Shown piece after piece: positions 1 to 7,455 of a DNA stretch of 64,000 nucleotides. Below the pieces are notes generated by a model. That model was given only the letters and a program-made list of their open reading frames with translations, had not been told where the DNA came from and ran no database searches. Each line of letters starts with the position of its first letter. Positions within the stretch are counted from its first letter, which is position 1. The translations under genes and the position numbers were made by a program. This DNA comes from Thalassobacillus_A hwangdonensis. GTDB taxonomy: Bacteria > Bacillota > Bacilli > Bacillales > Halobacillaceae. The stretch lies in assembly GCF_042675915.1 (NCBI RefSeq), contig NZ_JBHTKL010000006.1:186001-250000 (forward strand), given 5' to 3'.

Positions 1-8
1 ATATTCTG

Positions 9-16
9 CCCCTCCT
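9..16 (-). promoter_or_regulatory. Ribosome binding site of a gene beyond the left edge
   Basis: On the minus strand AGGAGGGG lies 8 nt before the window edge, in the right place for a start codon just outside. It follows the ABC permease stop by about 18 nt, so a third gene of the ABC operon probably starts just off the window. Its identity cannot be seen. Confidence 0.4.
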
Positions 17-33
17 ATCGCTTCATTCCTCTA

Positions 34-1059
34 TTATAGACTGCGGTGCCGTTTCAATGCCACTATATTCAGCAAGATGAACACCAGGGCGAACCCGATA
101 AGAATTACCAACTGAACGTATATTTCTTCGATTCCTTTTCCACGGATCATTACTTCCCTCAACGCTTCTGCTCCATAGGTGAGCGGCATCACTTTGCCGA
201 TTGCTCGAACCCAGGGCTCCATCGTGTCAAGGTTGAACATTCCGGAAAAGAAGACCTGAGGGACAATGACCAAAGGAATGAACTGGATCATTTGAAACTC
301 ATTTTTTGCATAAGCAGATAATAGCGTGCCAAGGCTCAGTGCAGTCATTGCGAGCAGGAAGGTGACAAGCATGACATACCAGAAGCTTCCGTCCATGAAC
401 ATGCCAAGACCATAGATCGCATAGGCAGCAATGATCAAGGACTGGACGATCGTAAAGATTCCAAACCCTCCTAGATAACCTACGACAATTTCCCATCTTT
501 TTAGCGGGGTGGATAACAGTCGCTCCAAAGTCCCTTGGGTACGTTCACGCAAAAACGACACCCCTCCTACAATAAACACGAAAAAGAAAACAAAAAATCC
601 GATGAGGACCGGACCGACGTTATCAAATAGATTCAGATCGGAAGAACCATGCAAGTACTTGATCGTTGGATCAATGGTTTGTTGATCGGATGCCATCGAC
701 TTACTCGTTTGCTGAAGCAGCTTTTGAACGGCTGCATTAGCATTCGGATCACTTCCTTCGAGCTTTACCACAGGTTTGTTTTCACTCCATTGGATCGTAG
801 CATCTATTTCTTTCTCCTCCAGAGCTTCATCTGCTTCATCCTGGGACATTGTTTCAATTACGGCATCGCCTGATTCAAGTGCTGTTTGAAAAGGGGCAGG
901 AACATCAATTATCGCAATTTCAGGTTGATACGTATCCCCATCCAATACCAGCCACATTAATGTCAAAACTAAAAGTGGTGCAGCGATCATCAATGCAATG
1001 CTTCGCTTGTCACGTCTGAACTGGGCAAGAATTCGTTTGATCATTGCAATCGTCTTCAT
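34..1059 (-). CDS. ABC-2 type transporter permease
   Basis: Membrane subunit (341 aa) of an ABC exporter, acting in the cytoplasmic membrane with the ATPase encoded immediately upstream. One hydrophobic segment near residues 22-40 is followed by a roughly 100-residue extracytoplasmic domain and then about five membrane segments from residue 150 to the end, the ABC2_membrane_3 arrangement. The motif RERTQGTLERLLSTPLKRWE between the second and third segments is typical of the family. Its ATG overlaps the ATPase stop by 4 nt (ATGA), so translation is coupled. Substrate is not evident; family members export drugs, antimicrobial peptides or lipids. Confidence 0.88.
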   Translation of the reverse strand: MKTIAMIKRILAQFRRDKRSIALMIAAPLLVLTLMWLVLDGDTYQPEIAIIDVPAPFQTALESGDAVIETMSQDEADEALEEKEIDATIQWSENKPVVKLEGSDPNANAAVQKLLQQTSKSMASDQQTIDPTIKYLHGSSDLNLFDNVGPVLIGFFVFFFVFIVGGVSFLRERTQGTLERLLSTPLKRWEIVVGYLGGFGIFTIVQSLIIAAYAIYGLGMFMDGSFWYVMLVTFLLAMTALSLGTLLSAYAKNEFQMIQFIPLVIVPQVFFSGMFNLDTMEPWVRAIGKVMPLTYGAEALREVMIRGKGIEEIYVQLVILIGFALVFILLNIVALKRHRSL

Positions 1060-1778
1060 TTGCCTGCACCTCCGTATTGAAGAAATGCTTCCTCGATGGA
1101 ATCTACTTGAACATTGTGTTTGAGATCATTAGGCGTCCCCTGCGCAATGATCGATCCGTCCCTTAACAATGCCAATCGGTCACATTTTTCTGCTTCATCC
1201 ATCACGTGGGTGGTGACAATGATCGTTTTTCCGCTTTCTTTTAAACGATATAGTTCATTCCAAATCGATTGCCTTAAAATAGGATCAATTCCAACCGTTG
1301 GTTCATCCAGGATCAACACATCAGGTTCGTGAAGAAGTGCAGCTGCCAGTGACAGCCTTCTTTTCATTCCACCTGAGTAATTTTCAACGCGTTTATCCAA
1401 ATGGTCCAGTAGATCCACTACTGCACCGAATTTCTGAATGGCATTTTTTCTCTCTGTCTTTTTCATCTCATAAATAGATGCAAAAAAGTCCAGATTTTCT
1501 CGCCCTGATAGTTCTGTGTATAAAGCATCTGATTGCGCCATGAATCCAATTTTCCTCATCTGTTGCAATGAAGGCATTATGGTCCCCTGAACAGTGGACG
1601 TTCCCCTGGTAGGGCTCAAAATTCCAGTTATGATTTTCACCAGTGTCGTTTTTCCAGCACCAGAAGGCCCCAACAAACCGAAAATTTCTCCATTCTTAAC
1701 GGATAAATCTACATTATCCAGTACTACTTCCTTTCCAAATGAGTGAGCTACGTTGTGAAGATTGATGACCTCATTCAT
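1056..1778 (-). CDS. ABC transporter ATP-binding protein
   Basis: Cytoplasmic ATPase (240 aa) that drives the permease encoded just downstream. Walker A is GPSGAGKTT (near residue 37), the ABC signature is YSGGMKRR, Walker B is VLILDEPT, and an H-loop lies in VTTHVMDEAE. The start ATG has a strong AGGAGGGG ribosome site. The promoter upstream is flanked by two copies of a 14-16 bp palindrome, suggesting control by a TetR-type repressor, perhaps encoded by the gene that begins beyond the left edge. Export of a toxic compound is the simplest reading but is inferred. Confidence 0.92.
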   Translation of the reverse strand: MNEVINLHNVAHSFGKEVVLDNVDLSVKNGEIFGLLGPSGAGKTTLVKIITGILSPTRGTSTVQGTIMPSLQQMRKIGFMAQSDALYTELSGRENLDFFASIYEMKKTERKNAIQKFGAVVDLLDHLDKRVENYSGGMKRRLSLAAALLHEPDVLILDEPTVGIDPILRQSIWNELYRLKESGKTIIVTTHVMDEAEKCDRLALLRDGSIIAQGTPNDLKHNVQVDSIEEAFLQYGGAGK

Positions 1779-1796
1779 ATGACCCCTCCTCCAAGC

Positions 1797-1858
1797 GAGT
1801 GATTACTCACTTCTATTATAACGAGTAGTGGAAATTTGTAAAGTGAGTAATCACTCAC
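1797..1858 (-). promoter_or_regulatory. SigA promoter flanked by two TetR-like operators (ABC operon)
   Basis: Minus-strand promoter TTTACA (1837-1842), 16-bp spacer, TATAAT (1815-1820). Operator A (1797-1810, GAGTGATTACTCAC) lies just downstream of the -10, and operator B (1843-1858, GTGAGTAATCACTCAC) abuts the -35. The two are the same sequence in opposite orientation. Such palindromes on both sides of a promoter are what TetR-family repressors of ABC exporters bind; the cognate regulator is not in the window. Confidence 0.75.
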
Positions 1859-1868
1859 ACTAATAATT

Positions 1869-1924
1869 TATGCATAAAAAGGGACAGTCCCTCAACGCTT
1901 TAAAGCGCTGAGGGACTGTCCCCC
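1869..1924. repeat. Nested GGGACAGTCCC palindrome, copy 1
   Basis: A 42-bp inverted repeat (1881-1922) with arms GGGACAGTCCCTCA and TGAGGGACTGTCCC around an inner CGCTTT/AAAGCG stem. Each outer arm is itself an 11-bp interrupted palindrome (GGGAC-A-GTCCC). TATGCATA lies 4 bp to its left (1869-1876). It sits 5 bp beyond the DUF1992 stop codon. It looks like a REP-type intergenic repeat; copies 2 and 3 are at 2349 and 13818. Confidence 0.85.
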
Positions 1925-1927
1925 TAT

Positions 1928-2299
1928 TCATAATCCCATTCGGTTGTTGATTTTATTTCCGTATGTCCGGAATGCGGATGACTGCTTCATCCTCCGCTTC
2001 TCCATCATCATTTGAAATCTCAGTTGTTTTTCTGTCAGCTGACGTCTATATTTCTCCTTCTGCTCAGGATCCTCACAATAGGCAATCATTTCTTCCAAAC
2101 TGACAACTTCCTTCTTCAATTGCAATTCTTCAGGCAGGATATTAGCGTTCTTCAGGATACGATAACCCATCTTCAGCTCATCCGGGATATGCTCCAAATC
2201 ATCTTTAGGCAAGGGCTTTCCCTTTCCGGGCAGGTTATCCAGTTCACCGTTTTGAATCGATTGCTTGATCTTTTCCTCGACAATAGAAGTGAAATCCAT
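1928..2299 (-). CDS. DUF1992 (DnaJ homologue C28-type) protein
   Basis: Small cytoplasmic protein (123 aa) covering the whole DUF1992 family length. The conserved block GELDNLPGKGKPL followed by DDLEHIPDELKMGYRILKNA is visible at residues 18-50, then a charged helical tail. Family members are annotated as DnaJ-like but have no J domain and no established biochemical role. The gene stands alone between two copies of the GGGACAGTCCC palindrome. A GGGGGATGCGCG ribosome site precedes the ATG. Confidence 0.88.
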   Translation of the reverse strand: MDFTSIVEEKIKQSIQNGELDNLPGKGKPLPKDDLEHIPDELKMGYRILKNANILPEELQLKKEVVSLEEMIAYCEDPEQKEKYRRQLTEKQLRFQMMMEKRRMKQSSAFRTYGNKINNRMGL

Positions 2300-2348
2300 C
2301 GCGCATCCCCCCTATTAGAAATAATTACACTATCATTATAGCAGAAAA

Positions 2349-2414
2349 GGGGACAGTCCCTCTCCACTTTAAAGTGGTGAGGGACTGTCCCCGAATATGC
2401 ACGGTTTATGCATA
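2349..2414. repeat. Nested GGGACAGTCCC palindrome, copy 2
   Basis: A 44-bp inverted repeat (2349-2392) with outer arms GGGGACAGTCCCTC and GAGGGACTGTCCCC, and an inner stem CCACTTT/AAAGTGG. The inner stem differs from copy 1 on both sides in a compensatory way. TATGCATA follows at 2407-2414. It lies 3' of the CAP-protein gene. Confidence 0.85.
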
Positions 2415-2419
2415 ATCTA

Positions 2420-3223
2420 TTATTTTCCGATGAATTGTTGTGTCCATACGTTACCGTTTTCTACATAGCCTACACCAATGTGTGTGAAGTCACTGCTCAA
2501 GATGTTCTTACGGTGACCTTCACTGTTCATCCATGCATTGACTACTTCCTGAGGAGAACGCTGACCTTTCGCAATGTTCTCTCCAGCAGTACGGTAATCA
2601 ATACCAAATTGCTTCATCATATCGAATGGAGAACCGTAAGTCGGGCTATTGTGAGAGAAGTAACCATTCTGCGCCATGTCACGAGACTTTTCACGCGCTA
2701 CTTTACTAAGCTCTGTATCTACTTTCAATGGCTGAAGACCGTTTTCCTGACGCTTCTGGTTCGTCAACTCTACTACCTGTTGTTCAAATTCGTTCAATTG
2801 ACTGTTCTGATTCTGTTCTGCAGCTGGTTTTTCAGCTGGAGCTTCCTGTTGTTGTGGAGCTGGCTGAGCTGGTGCCGCAGGTGCTTCTGCTTTCTGCTCT
2901 GCCGGCTGCTCTTTAGGAGCTTCTTCTTTAGGCTGTTCTACCTTAGGCTTTGCAGGTGCTTCTTGTTTAGGCTGTTGTTGTGGAGCCTGAGGTGTCTGGA
3001 ACTGCTTCCAGTCAATCTGATAATCTTTCAAAAAGCTGTTTACGAATTTATTGATATCTTCTTCAGAGAATGATCCCGCTCCGAAGTTAGATTGTACTTT
3101 ATAGAATACTTTTGCTGATGGCTGAGCTTGCTGCCCGCTATCGGATTGTGCATTGGCTGCTGTTGCGCCCCCGAATACTAATGCTGTAGAAAGAGCAGCA
3201 ACTGTAGTGATTTTTTTGAACAT
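2420..3223 (-). CDS. Secreted CAP-domain (SCP/PR1-like) protein, YkwD type
   Basis: Exported protein of 267 aa. Residues 1-25 form a signal peptide ending in ANA-QS. Residues 75-140 are a low-complexity linker rich in P, A, Q, E and K, probably crossing the cell wall. The CAP domain occupies about 145-267: it begins with LNEFEQQVVELTNQKR and shows FSHNSP, AGENIA and NSEGHRKNI, the His and Glu pocket residues of the family, and ends in WTQQFIGK. Bacillus YkwD/YlbC-type proteins are extracellular with unclear activity. The ribosome site is AGGAGAGG. The linker creates long false open frames on the other strand. Confidence 0.92.
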   Translation of the reverse strand: MFKKITTVAALSTALVFGGATAANAQSDSGQQAQPSAKVFYKVQSNFGAGSFSEEDINKFVNSFLKDYQIDWKQFQTPQAPQQQPKQEAPAKPKVEQPKEEAPKEQPAEQKAEAPAAPAQPAPQQQEAPAEKPAAEQNQNSQLNEFEQQVVELTNQKRQENGLQPLKVDTELSKVAREKSRDMAQNGYFSHNSPTYGSPFDMMKQFGIDYRTAGENIAKGQRSPQEVVNAWMNSEGHRKNILSSDFTHIGVGYVENGNVWTQQFIGK

Positions 3224-3421
3224 GTTGATGATCCTCTCCTTTTGCTTTTTTTGCTACATCAACATCATAGCATCCGTTTTTCGTAACAATCCGACCATAG
3301 ATTTCCATCCAGCCCTACTAACCACCCAACACCTGCAAGTTCCTTGAATTATCAGACGTCTCACCACATACCATCCACGGTATAAACTGGAAGGTGCTGG
3401 TTATCTCTCTATTTTTTACAT

Positions 3422-3452
3422 AAAAAAAGGCGTTGACACCTTTGTCAACGCT
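3422..3452 (-). terminator. Intrinsic terminator after the MOSC gene
   Basis: Minus-strand hairpin GCGTTGACA/TGTCAACGC with a 4-5 nt loop, followed by C and seven T. It lies about 20 bp beyond the MOSC stop. Confidence 0.85.
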
Positions 3453-3471
3453 TTCGCTTTATTACAGACTG

Positions 3472-4122
3472 TTAATCGTATGTTACAAGTTTCTTCTCTA
3501 ATGACTGCCTCAACCCCGCAGCCAACGCCTCACATTCCAGTATTCTCTTAATCTTATCCTTATTGTCCCGGTCATGATACTTCACGTCATTCACTTCCGT
3601 AATCGTGACTTGCCGGGCATCACTCTCAATCCGTTTAAGATCATCACCCGGTTTTACCTGGCCAGGTTCAAGCACACGTAAATAGCACCCAGTAAATCCA
3701 GTTTTCATCACTTGAGCAGGGAAATCGTCCAGCTCATGCGTCCGGGCAATTTTATAACAAGGCTGACGGGGTTCGGTCACTTGGAGCCTTGCCTCTCCTA
3801 ATTGAAAAACATCCCCGATGCACAATGCATCCTCATCAATACCTGCTACGGAGAGATTTTCCCCGAACGAAGGAAAGGTAAACTCTTTCCCATACTTTTC
3901 CCCCCAGTAAGGGTAATGATCAGCAGGATAAAGACAGACCGCGCGATCCGGACCCCCATGATGCTTTTTATCCGCCTGTTCATCCCCATCAAAATGCAGC
4001 TCACCTAAATAGACAGGCTCATCTACTGGCTTTTTCTGAAAAGCTGTTTCCACCTCACCGTGGGAGGTTTCCATTACCATCGGTTTTCCGACATTGATGG
4101 AACATACGTTATAACGAGTCAT
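3472..4122 (-). CDS. MOSC domain-containing protein (YiiM-like)
   Basis: Cytoplasmic protein of 216 aa. MOSC domains bind the molybdenum cofactor or carry sulfur with a conserved Cys; here EPRQPCYKIARTHELDDF around residue 120 holds that Cys. N-terminal features HFDGDEQADKKHHGGPDRAV and the FPSFGENLSV block are typical of YiiM-type proteins, and a helical 3-alpha tail follows after about residue 165. The chosen ATG at 4122 gives the usual family N-terminus (TRYNVCSINVGKP) and overlaps the YkgJ gene end by 14 nt, so the two are translationally coupled. A slightly earlier in-frame ATG exists. Confidence 0.85.
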   Translation of the reverse strand: MTRYNVCSINVGKPMVMETSHGEVETAFQKKPVDEPVYLGELHFDGDEQADKKHHGGPDRAVCLYPADHYPYWGEKYGKEFTFPSFGENLSVAGIDEDALCIGDVFQLGEARLQVTEPRQPCYKIARTHELDDFPAQVMKTGFTGCYLRVLEPGQVKPGDDLKRIESDARQVTITEVNDVKYHDRDNKDKIKRILECEALAAGLRQSLEKKLVTYD

Positions 4123-4855
4123 CCTCCATCTCATCCCTTCGTTTGATCCAGGCTGGCAAATAATCATAACTCCACACGTCACTCGGGTAATCCACGAACA
4201 GCTCTTCACCGTTCTCATAAAGCGCCTGCATAATTTCATTGATACCCGCCATATAATGTTCGTACAAAAATTCGTAACTGAACGGTTCATCAGGCATATG
4301 ATTCTCCGCACAAACTTTCGGATTGGCGTAATTCAAGTACGTTCTGCACGGTATCGGACGGATTTCATAAGCCATGCATGTCTCTGTTTCCGGATCGAGC
4401 ATCGGGCAAGGAAGGTTCAATCGCTTGTAATTCAGCTTCGTGTCTTCCCCATTCAGGTCCATCCCAAGAGCGGTGTCCAACTTCGTTTTATGCTCGTCAA
4501 AATAGGACTCCCAGTGCTGATAGATTTTTTCTTTCCGATCAGAAGGAAACTTCTCGATTTCCTTCAGCATCATTTTCGCTTCCATTTTCGTAATGATGAT
4601 CGGAAAATAGCAGCAAAAAGCACAGCCTTTGAAACAGCTCGGCTGCATCCCGACAGAGGCTTCCATCCGGTTGATTTCATGGTCGACTTCACTCAACAGG
4701 CGTTTGAAGCCATCAAGAATGACACTTTCGGTATCTTTGTCGCTATCTAACAGCTCATCTACAATCGCTTCAAAAAAACCTGGATCCAATTCATAGGTTT
4801 CATTCAATTTTCTGCATTTATCTATAATCTCCTGATGACTTAAATATTCGTTCAT
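4109..4855 (-). CDS. YkgJ-family cysteine cluster protein
   Basis: Protein of 248 aa with the zinc/iron-chelating YkgJ (CxxCxxCC) domain. Cysteines lie in SCFKGCAFCCYFP (about residues 73-82) and in CPMLDPETETCMAYEIRPIPCRTY (about 137-160). The function of the family is unknown; metal binding is inferred from the Cys pattern. Start ATG at 4855 has a clear AAGGAG site 9 nt upstream; the reading frame stays open further upstream but without a ribosome site. It is the first gene of a two-gene unit with the MOSC protein, which hints at a redox or metal-cofactor role. Confidence 0.85.
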   Translation of the reverse strand: MNEYLSHQEIIDKCRKLNETYELDPGFFEAIVDELLDSDKDTESVILDGFKRLLSEVDHEINRMEASVGMQPSCFKGCAFCCYFPIIITKMEAKMMLKEIEKFPSDRKEKIYQHWESYFDEHKTKLDTALGMDLNGEDTKLNYKRLNLPCPMLDPETETCMAYEIRPIPCRTYLNYANPKVCAENHMPDEPFSYEFLYEHYMAGINEIMQALYENGEELFVDYPSDVWSYDYLPAWIKRRDEMEDDSL

Positions 4856-5035
4856 AATTGCGCTCCTTTGAATCTCTATACCCTGCATTATACATCGTCC
4901 TGCACCTTCACACCACATCTCTGGAAAAAGAATGGATTTTTCTCCTGTATACCCCTTTAAACCTAAAAAATGAGATGTTACAATGGCAATCGCATTCGGA
5001 AATGAAACGAAACTACTAACGAAAGGATGATAGAG

Positions 5036-5164
5036 ATGCACGTAGGAAGCAAAGGCTGGTACGTACAAAAATTGAAAGAAAACGGTGTGAACACGATTCA
5101 AGGCAGAAAGGTTGAAAAGTATAAAAAACACATACTTGCAAACCTATTAGCCGAGAAGGAATAA
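5036..5164 (+). CDS. Small DUF2639 (YflJ-like) protein, 42 aa
   Basis: A 42-residue basic protein beginning MHVGSKGWYVQKLKENGV and containing RKVEKYKKHILANLL. This matches the small DUF2639 family of Bacillus (YflJ), whose function is unknown. An AAGGA ribosome site precedes the ATG and a strong terminator follows 13 bp after the stop. Recognised from remembered family pattern, not from a search. Confidence 0.75.
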   Translation: MHVGSKGWYVQKLKENGVNTIQGRKVEKYKKHILANLLAEKE

Positions 5165-5176
5165 ATCACTTGATCA

Positions 5177-5201
5177 GGCAGGGTATCCCCCTGCCTTTTT
5201 T
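5177..5201 (+). terminator. Intrinsic terminator after the DUF2639 gene
   Basis: GGCAGGG and CCCTGCC arms followed by six T. Confidence 0.85.
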
Positions 5202-5271
5202 CATAGCTTTATAGCATACATCCTGAGTAGAAAGTCCGAAATTACAACTATCAATTATTACCACTAGGAAA

Positions 5272-5298
5272 ACCCCCAGAATATGTAGTATCTTCGAG
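5272..5298 (+). promoter_or_regulatory. Candidate SigI promoter of mreBH
   Basis: ACCCCC (5272-5277), a 17-bp spacer and CGAG (5295-5298) resemble the SigI pattern (-35 ACCCCC, -10 CGAA) with one mismatch. In Bacillus subtilis mreBH is a known SigI target, so position and gene agree. There is no convincing SigA promoter in the same interval. Confidence 0.5.
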
Positions 5299-5339
5299 AA
5301 TGTGTATAAGAGAATTTGTCATCTATGGAGGTACGTCTA

Positions 5340-6347
5340 ATGTTATCTAATGCAGAAATCGGTATCGATTTAGGTACTGCAAATATACTCATCTATTCCA
5401 AGTCCAAAGGAATCATCCTCAATGAACCATCCGTCGTCGCTTTTAACACGGAAACGAAAGAAGTCGTAGCTGTCGGAGCAGAAGCCAAGCTTATGGTCGG
5501 TAAAACCCCACGGAACGTCATCCCTGTCCGCCCGTTGAAAGATGGCGTAATCGCTGATTATGATATGACAGCACAAATGTTGAAAGCGTTCCTGAAAAAG
5601 GCAAGCAAGACAACTGGTGTATCGATGCGAAAGCCTACAGTCGTCGTTTGTACACCGTCCGGTTCTACATCTGTTGAACGCCGTGCGATCGACAATGCGG
5701 TTAAAAGTTACGGAGCAAAGCACGTGCATTTGATCGAAGAACCGATTGCAGCAGCAATCGGCGCGGATCTTCCAGTCGATGAGCCAGTCGCAAACGTCAT
5801 CGTCGACATCGGTGGTGGAACAAGTGAAGTAGCCATCATTTCCTTCGGTGGTGTCGTCTCCTGCCGTTCCATCCGTATGGGCGGAGATAAGATGGACGAC
5901 GAAATCATCCAATATGTCCGCAAAGAGTACAACATCCTGATTGGTGAACGTACAGCAGAAAACATCAAGATGGAAATCGGTTATGCGCTGATCGACCACA
6001 AGGAAGAAACGATGGAAGTACGCGGAAGAGACATGGTTACAGGTCTTCCAAAAACCATTGAGCTAAGATCAACAGAAATCCAGCATGCACTTCGCGAGTC
6101 GCTGGAGCAGATCCTTGAAACGATCCGTGCTACCTTGGAAGACTGCCCACCTGAACTTAGTGGGGATATCGTAGACCAGGGAGTCATTCTTACAGGCGGT
6201 GGATCTTTGCTGAAAGGAATGCAGGCATGGCTTTCGGATGAGATCGTCGTACCGGTCCACATGGCACCAAGCCCGCTGGAGTCCGTTGCAATCGGTACAG
6301 GCCGCTCGTTGAAGATGATCATGAAGCTTCAAAAAGCAGCAAAATAA
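5340..6347 (+). CDS. mreBH: Rod-shape determining actin-like protein MreBH
   Basis: Bacterial actin of 335 aa, the usual MreBH length. It polymerises under the membrane and guides lateral-wall synthesis and autolysins. Phosphate-binding and hinge motifs are visible: EIGIDLGTANILIYSKSKG at the N-terminus, VDIGGGTSEVAIISFGG mid-protein, IEEPIAAAIGADLPVDEPVANV and ILTGGGSLLKG near the end. Assignment to MreBH instead of MreB or Mbl rests on the N-terminal sequence, on its stand-alone position (no mreCD, no spoIIID next to it) and on the SigI-like promoter. The ATG at 5340 follows GGAGG by 8 nt; an in-frame upstream ATG has no site. A terminator follows directly. Confidence 0.88.
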   Translation: MLSNAEIGIDLGTANILIYSKSKGIILNEPSVVAFNTETKEVVAVGAEAKLMVGKTPRNVIPVRPLKDGVIADYDMTAQMLKAFLKKASKTTGVSMRKPTVVVCTPSGSTSVERRAIDNAVKSYGAKHVHLIEEPIAAAIGADLPVDEPVANVIVDIGGGTSEVAIISFGGVVSCRSIRMGGDKMDDEIIQYVRKEYNILIGERTAENIKMEIGYALIDHKEETMEVRGRDMVTGLPKTIELRSTEIQHALRESLEQILETIRATLEDCPPELSGDIVDQGVILTGGGSLLKGMQAWLSDEIVVPVHMAPSPLESVAIGTGRSLKMIMKLQKAAK

Positions 6348-6357
6348 AACACGTTTC

Positions 6358-6391
6358 AGCACAAAGCATGGTTATGCTTTGTGCTTTTTTT
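6358..6391 (+). terminator. Intrinsic terminator of mreBH
   Basis: AGCACAAAGCAT / ATGCTTTGTGCT stem with GGTT loop, then seven T. Confidence 0.9.
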
Positions 6392-6447
6392 ATGGAAAAG
6401 TATATAATTATAGTAGGAATCATCTATATTTGTAAGGATGTGATGGT

Positions 6448-6750
6448 ATGATCTCTACAGCTTTAAAATGGATTACAGGAATATTGGAAGGGTTATTGGC
6501 CATTCCTATTGTGGGTGGTTTATTCATTCTCGGGTCTGGCTGGCAGGCACTTCTGTTCATGTTCATATTCCACGCGGTAACACTCGGGTTTTCAATCAAG
6601 GACGGCCGTTTCAGCGTAGGAAGCGTCATTGGAATGGTAGCCAACCTGCTTGGAGTCATCCCGATTCTCGGATGGATGCTCCACACGTTGACTGCAATTG
6701 TGCTCGTCATTGACGCAGCAGTATCGAGTGCATCTCGCAAACGCGATTAA
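6448..6750 (+). CDS. Small integral membrane protein, 100 aa
   Basis: Hydrophobic protein with about three membrane segments (residues 10-30, 32-50 and 62-92) and a basic C-terminus. Gly-rich segments such as IPIVGGLFILGSGWQAL and GMVANLLGVIPILGWMLHTLT resemble small Bacillus membrane proteins of unknown function. A TATAAT-like -10 lies about 45 bp upstream. Single-gene unit after the mreBH terminator. No function can be assigned. Confidence 0.75.
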   Translation: MISTALKWITGILEGLLAIPIVGGLFILGSGWQALLFMFIFHAVTLGFSIKDGRFSVGSVIGMVANLLGVIPILGWMLHTLTAIVLVIDAAVSSASRKRD

Positions 6751-6832
6751 TTTTACTCATTTTCTAAATATCAGGCAGGATTTTTGCAATAAATGTTGAA
6801 ATAGATAACATTGGAAAATGGGGGAATTCGAT

Positions 6833-7210
6833 ATGTATACAATTCTATGCGTATTCCGAGTAAAGACAGAAGAGGAACAAGAATTTCTTGAAATTCAGCG
6901 CAAGACGGGCGAAATGCTTGTGAAGCACGGGGCACTTGATCATCGTCTGTTCTGTGGCGATCTCCTTACTGGAAGTCATGGTTCGATGGGCTTCCTGGAT
7001 CTCATGGATGTCGAAGACCATGAACAGGTGTACCTTGTACAGACCGACTTCAAGTCGAAAACGCATTATAAAGAGGTCATGAAACGCTCGAAAACAGACG
7101 ATCTTGTCGTCCATCTTGGAAATAAGCTTCAAAACACGGTGGATATCTCAAAGATGCTGAGTTCGACTTTCAATGCACCCAGCCCATCTGAATATGATGT
7201 GACAGGATAG
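6833..7210 (+). CDS. Conserved hypothetical protein, 125 aa
   Basis: Soluble protein starting MYTILCVFRVKTEEEQEFLEI. The start ATG at 6833 is preceded by GGGGGA at 7 nt; an in-frame ATG 15 nt earlier overlaps that site and is less likely. The alternation of short beta strands with two helices could fit a dimeric alpha/beta barrel, but this is weak inference. No catalytic motif is visible. It is a monocistronic unit ended by a strong terminator. Confidence 0.6.
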   Translation: MYTILCVFRVKTEEEQEFLEIQRKTGEMLVKHGALDHRLFCGDLLTGSHGSMGFLDLMDVEDHEQVYLVQTDFKSKTHYKEVMKRSKTDDLVVHLGNKLQNTVDISKMLSSTFNAPSPSEYDVTG

Positions 7211-7237
7211 GACAACCTTGATGGTTGTCCTTTTTTA
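7210..7237 (+). terminator. Intrinsic terminator
   Basis: GGACAACC / GGTTGTCC stem followed by six T; the stem begins at the stop codon of the preceding gene. Confidence 0.88.
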
Positions 7238-7267
7238 TTTGATTGGGTGGTGCGGTGCGGCGGTGCG

Positions 7268-7390
7268 TTCGCTCATAAAACCTGATTTCCGCCCATAAAT
7301 TCGGATTTCCGCTCATAAATTCAAATTTCCGCTCATAAAAACACCGATTTCGCTCACAAATTCAAAATTTCGCTCAAAACACCAACTCTT
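7268..7390 (+). repeat. 20-bp repeat array A (six units)
   Basis: The core CGCYCAYAAA recurs at 7270, 7290, 7310, 7330, 7351 and 7371, i.e. spacings of 20, 20, 20, 21 and 20 bp. The other half of each unit is variable and AT-rich (consensus unit TTTCGCTCATAAATTCAAAA). The last unit is degenerate. It fills the gap between a terminator and the NERD gene. Arrays B (8428) and C (29957) have the same unit number, period and orientation. Confidence 0.9.
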
Positions 7391-7455
7391 CGAATTTCTG
7401 CAACCTCAGAGGATTGAACAAAACTACGGCGAATCCATTAAAAGAGGTGAAGCTT

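Noticed and set aside
2408..3073. Long plus-strand open frame opposite the CAP gene
   Set aside because: The frame exists because the linker codons (rich in P, A, Q, E) lack stops on the reverse strand. The CAP domain on the other strand is unmistakable.
5370..5999. Minus-strand frame of 209 codons opposite mreBH
   Set aside because: MreBH motifs are continuous on the plus strand and codon pattern fits there.
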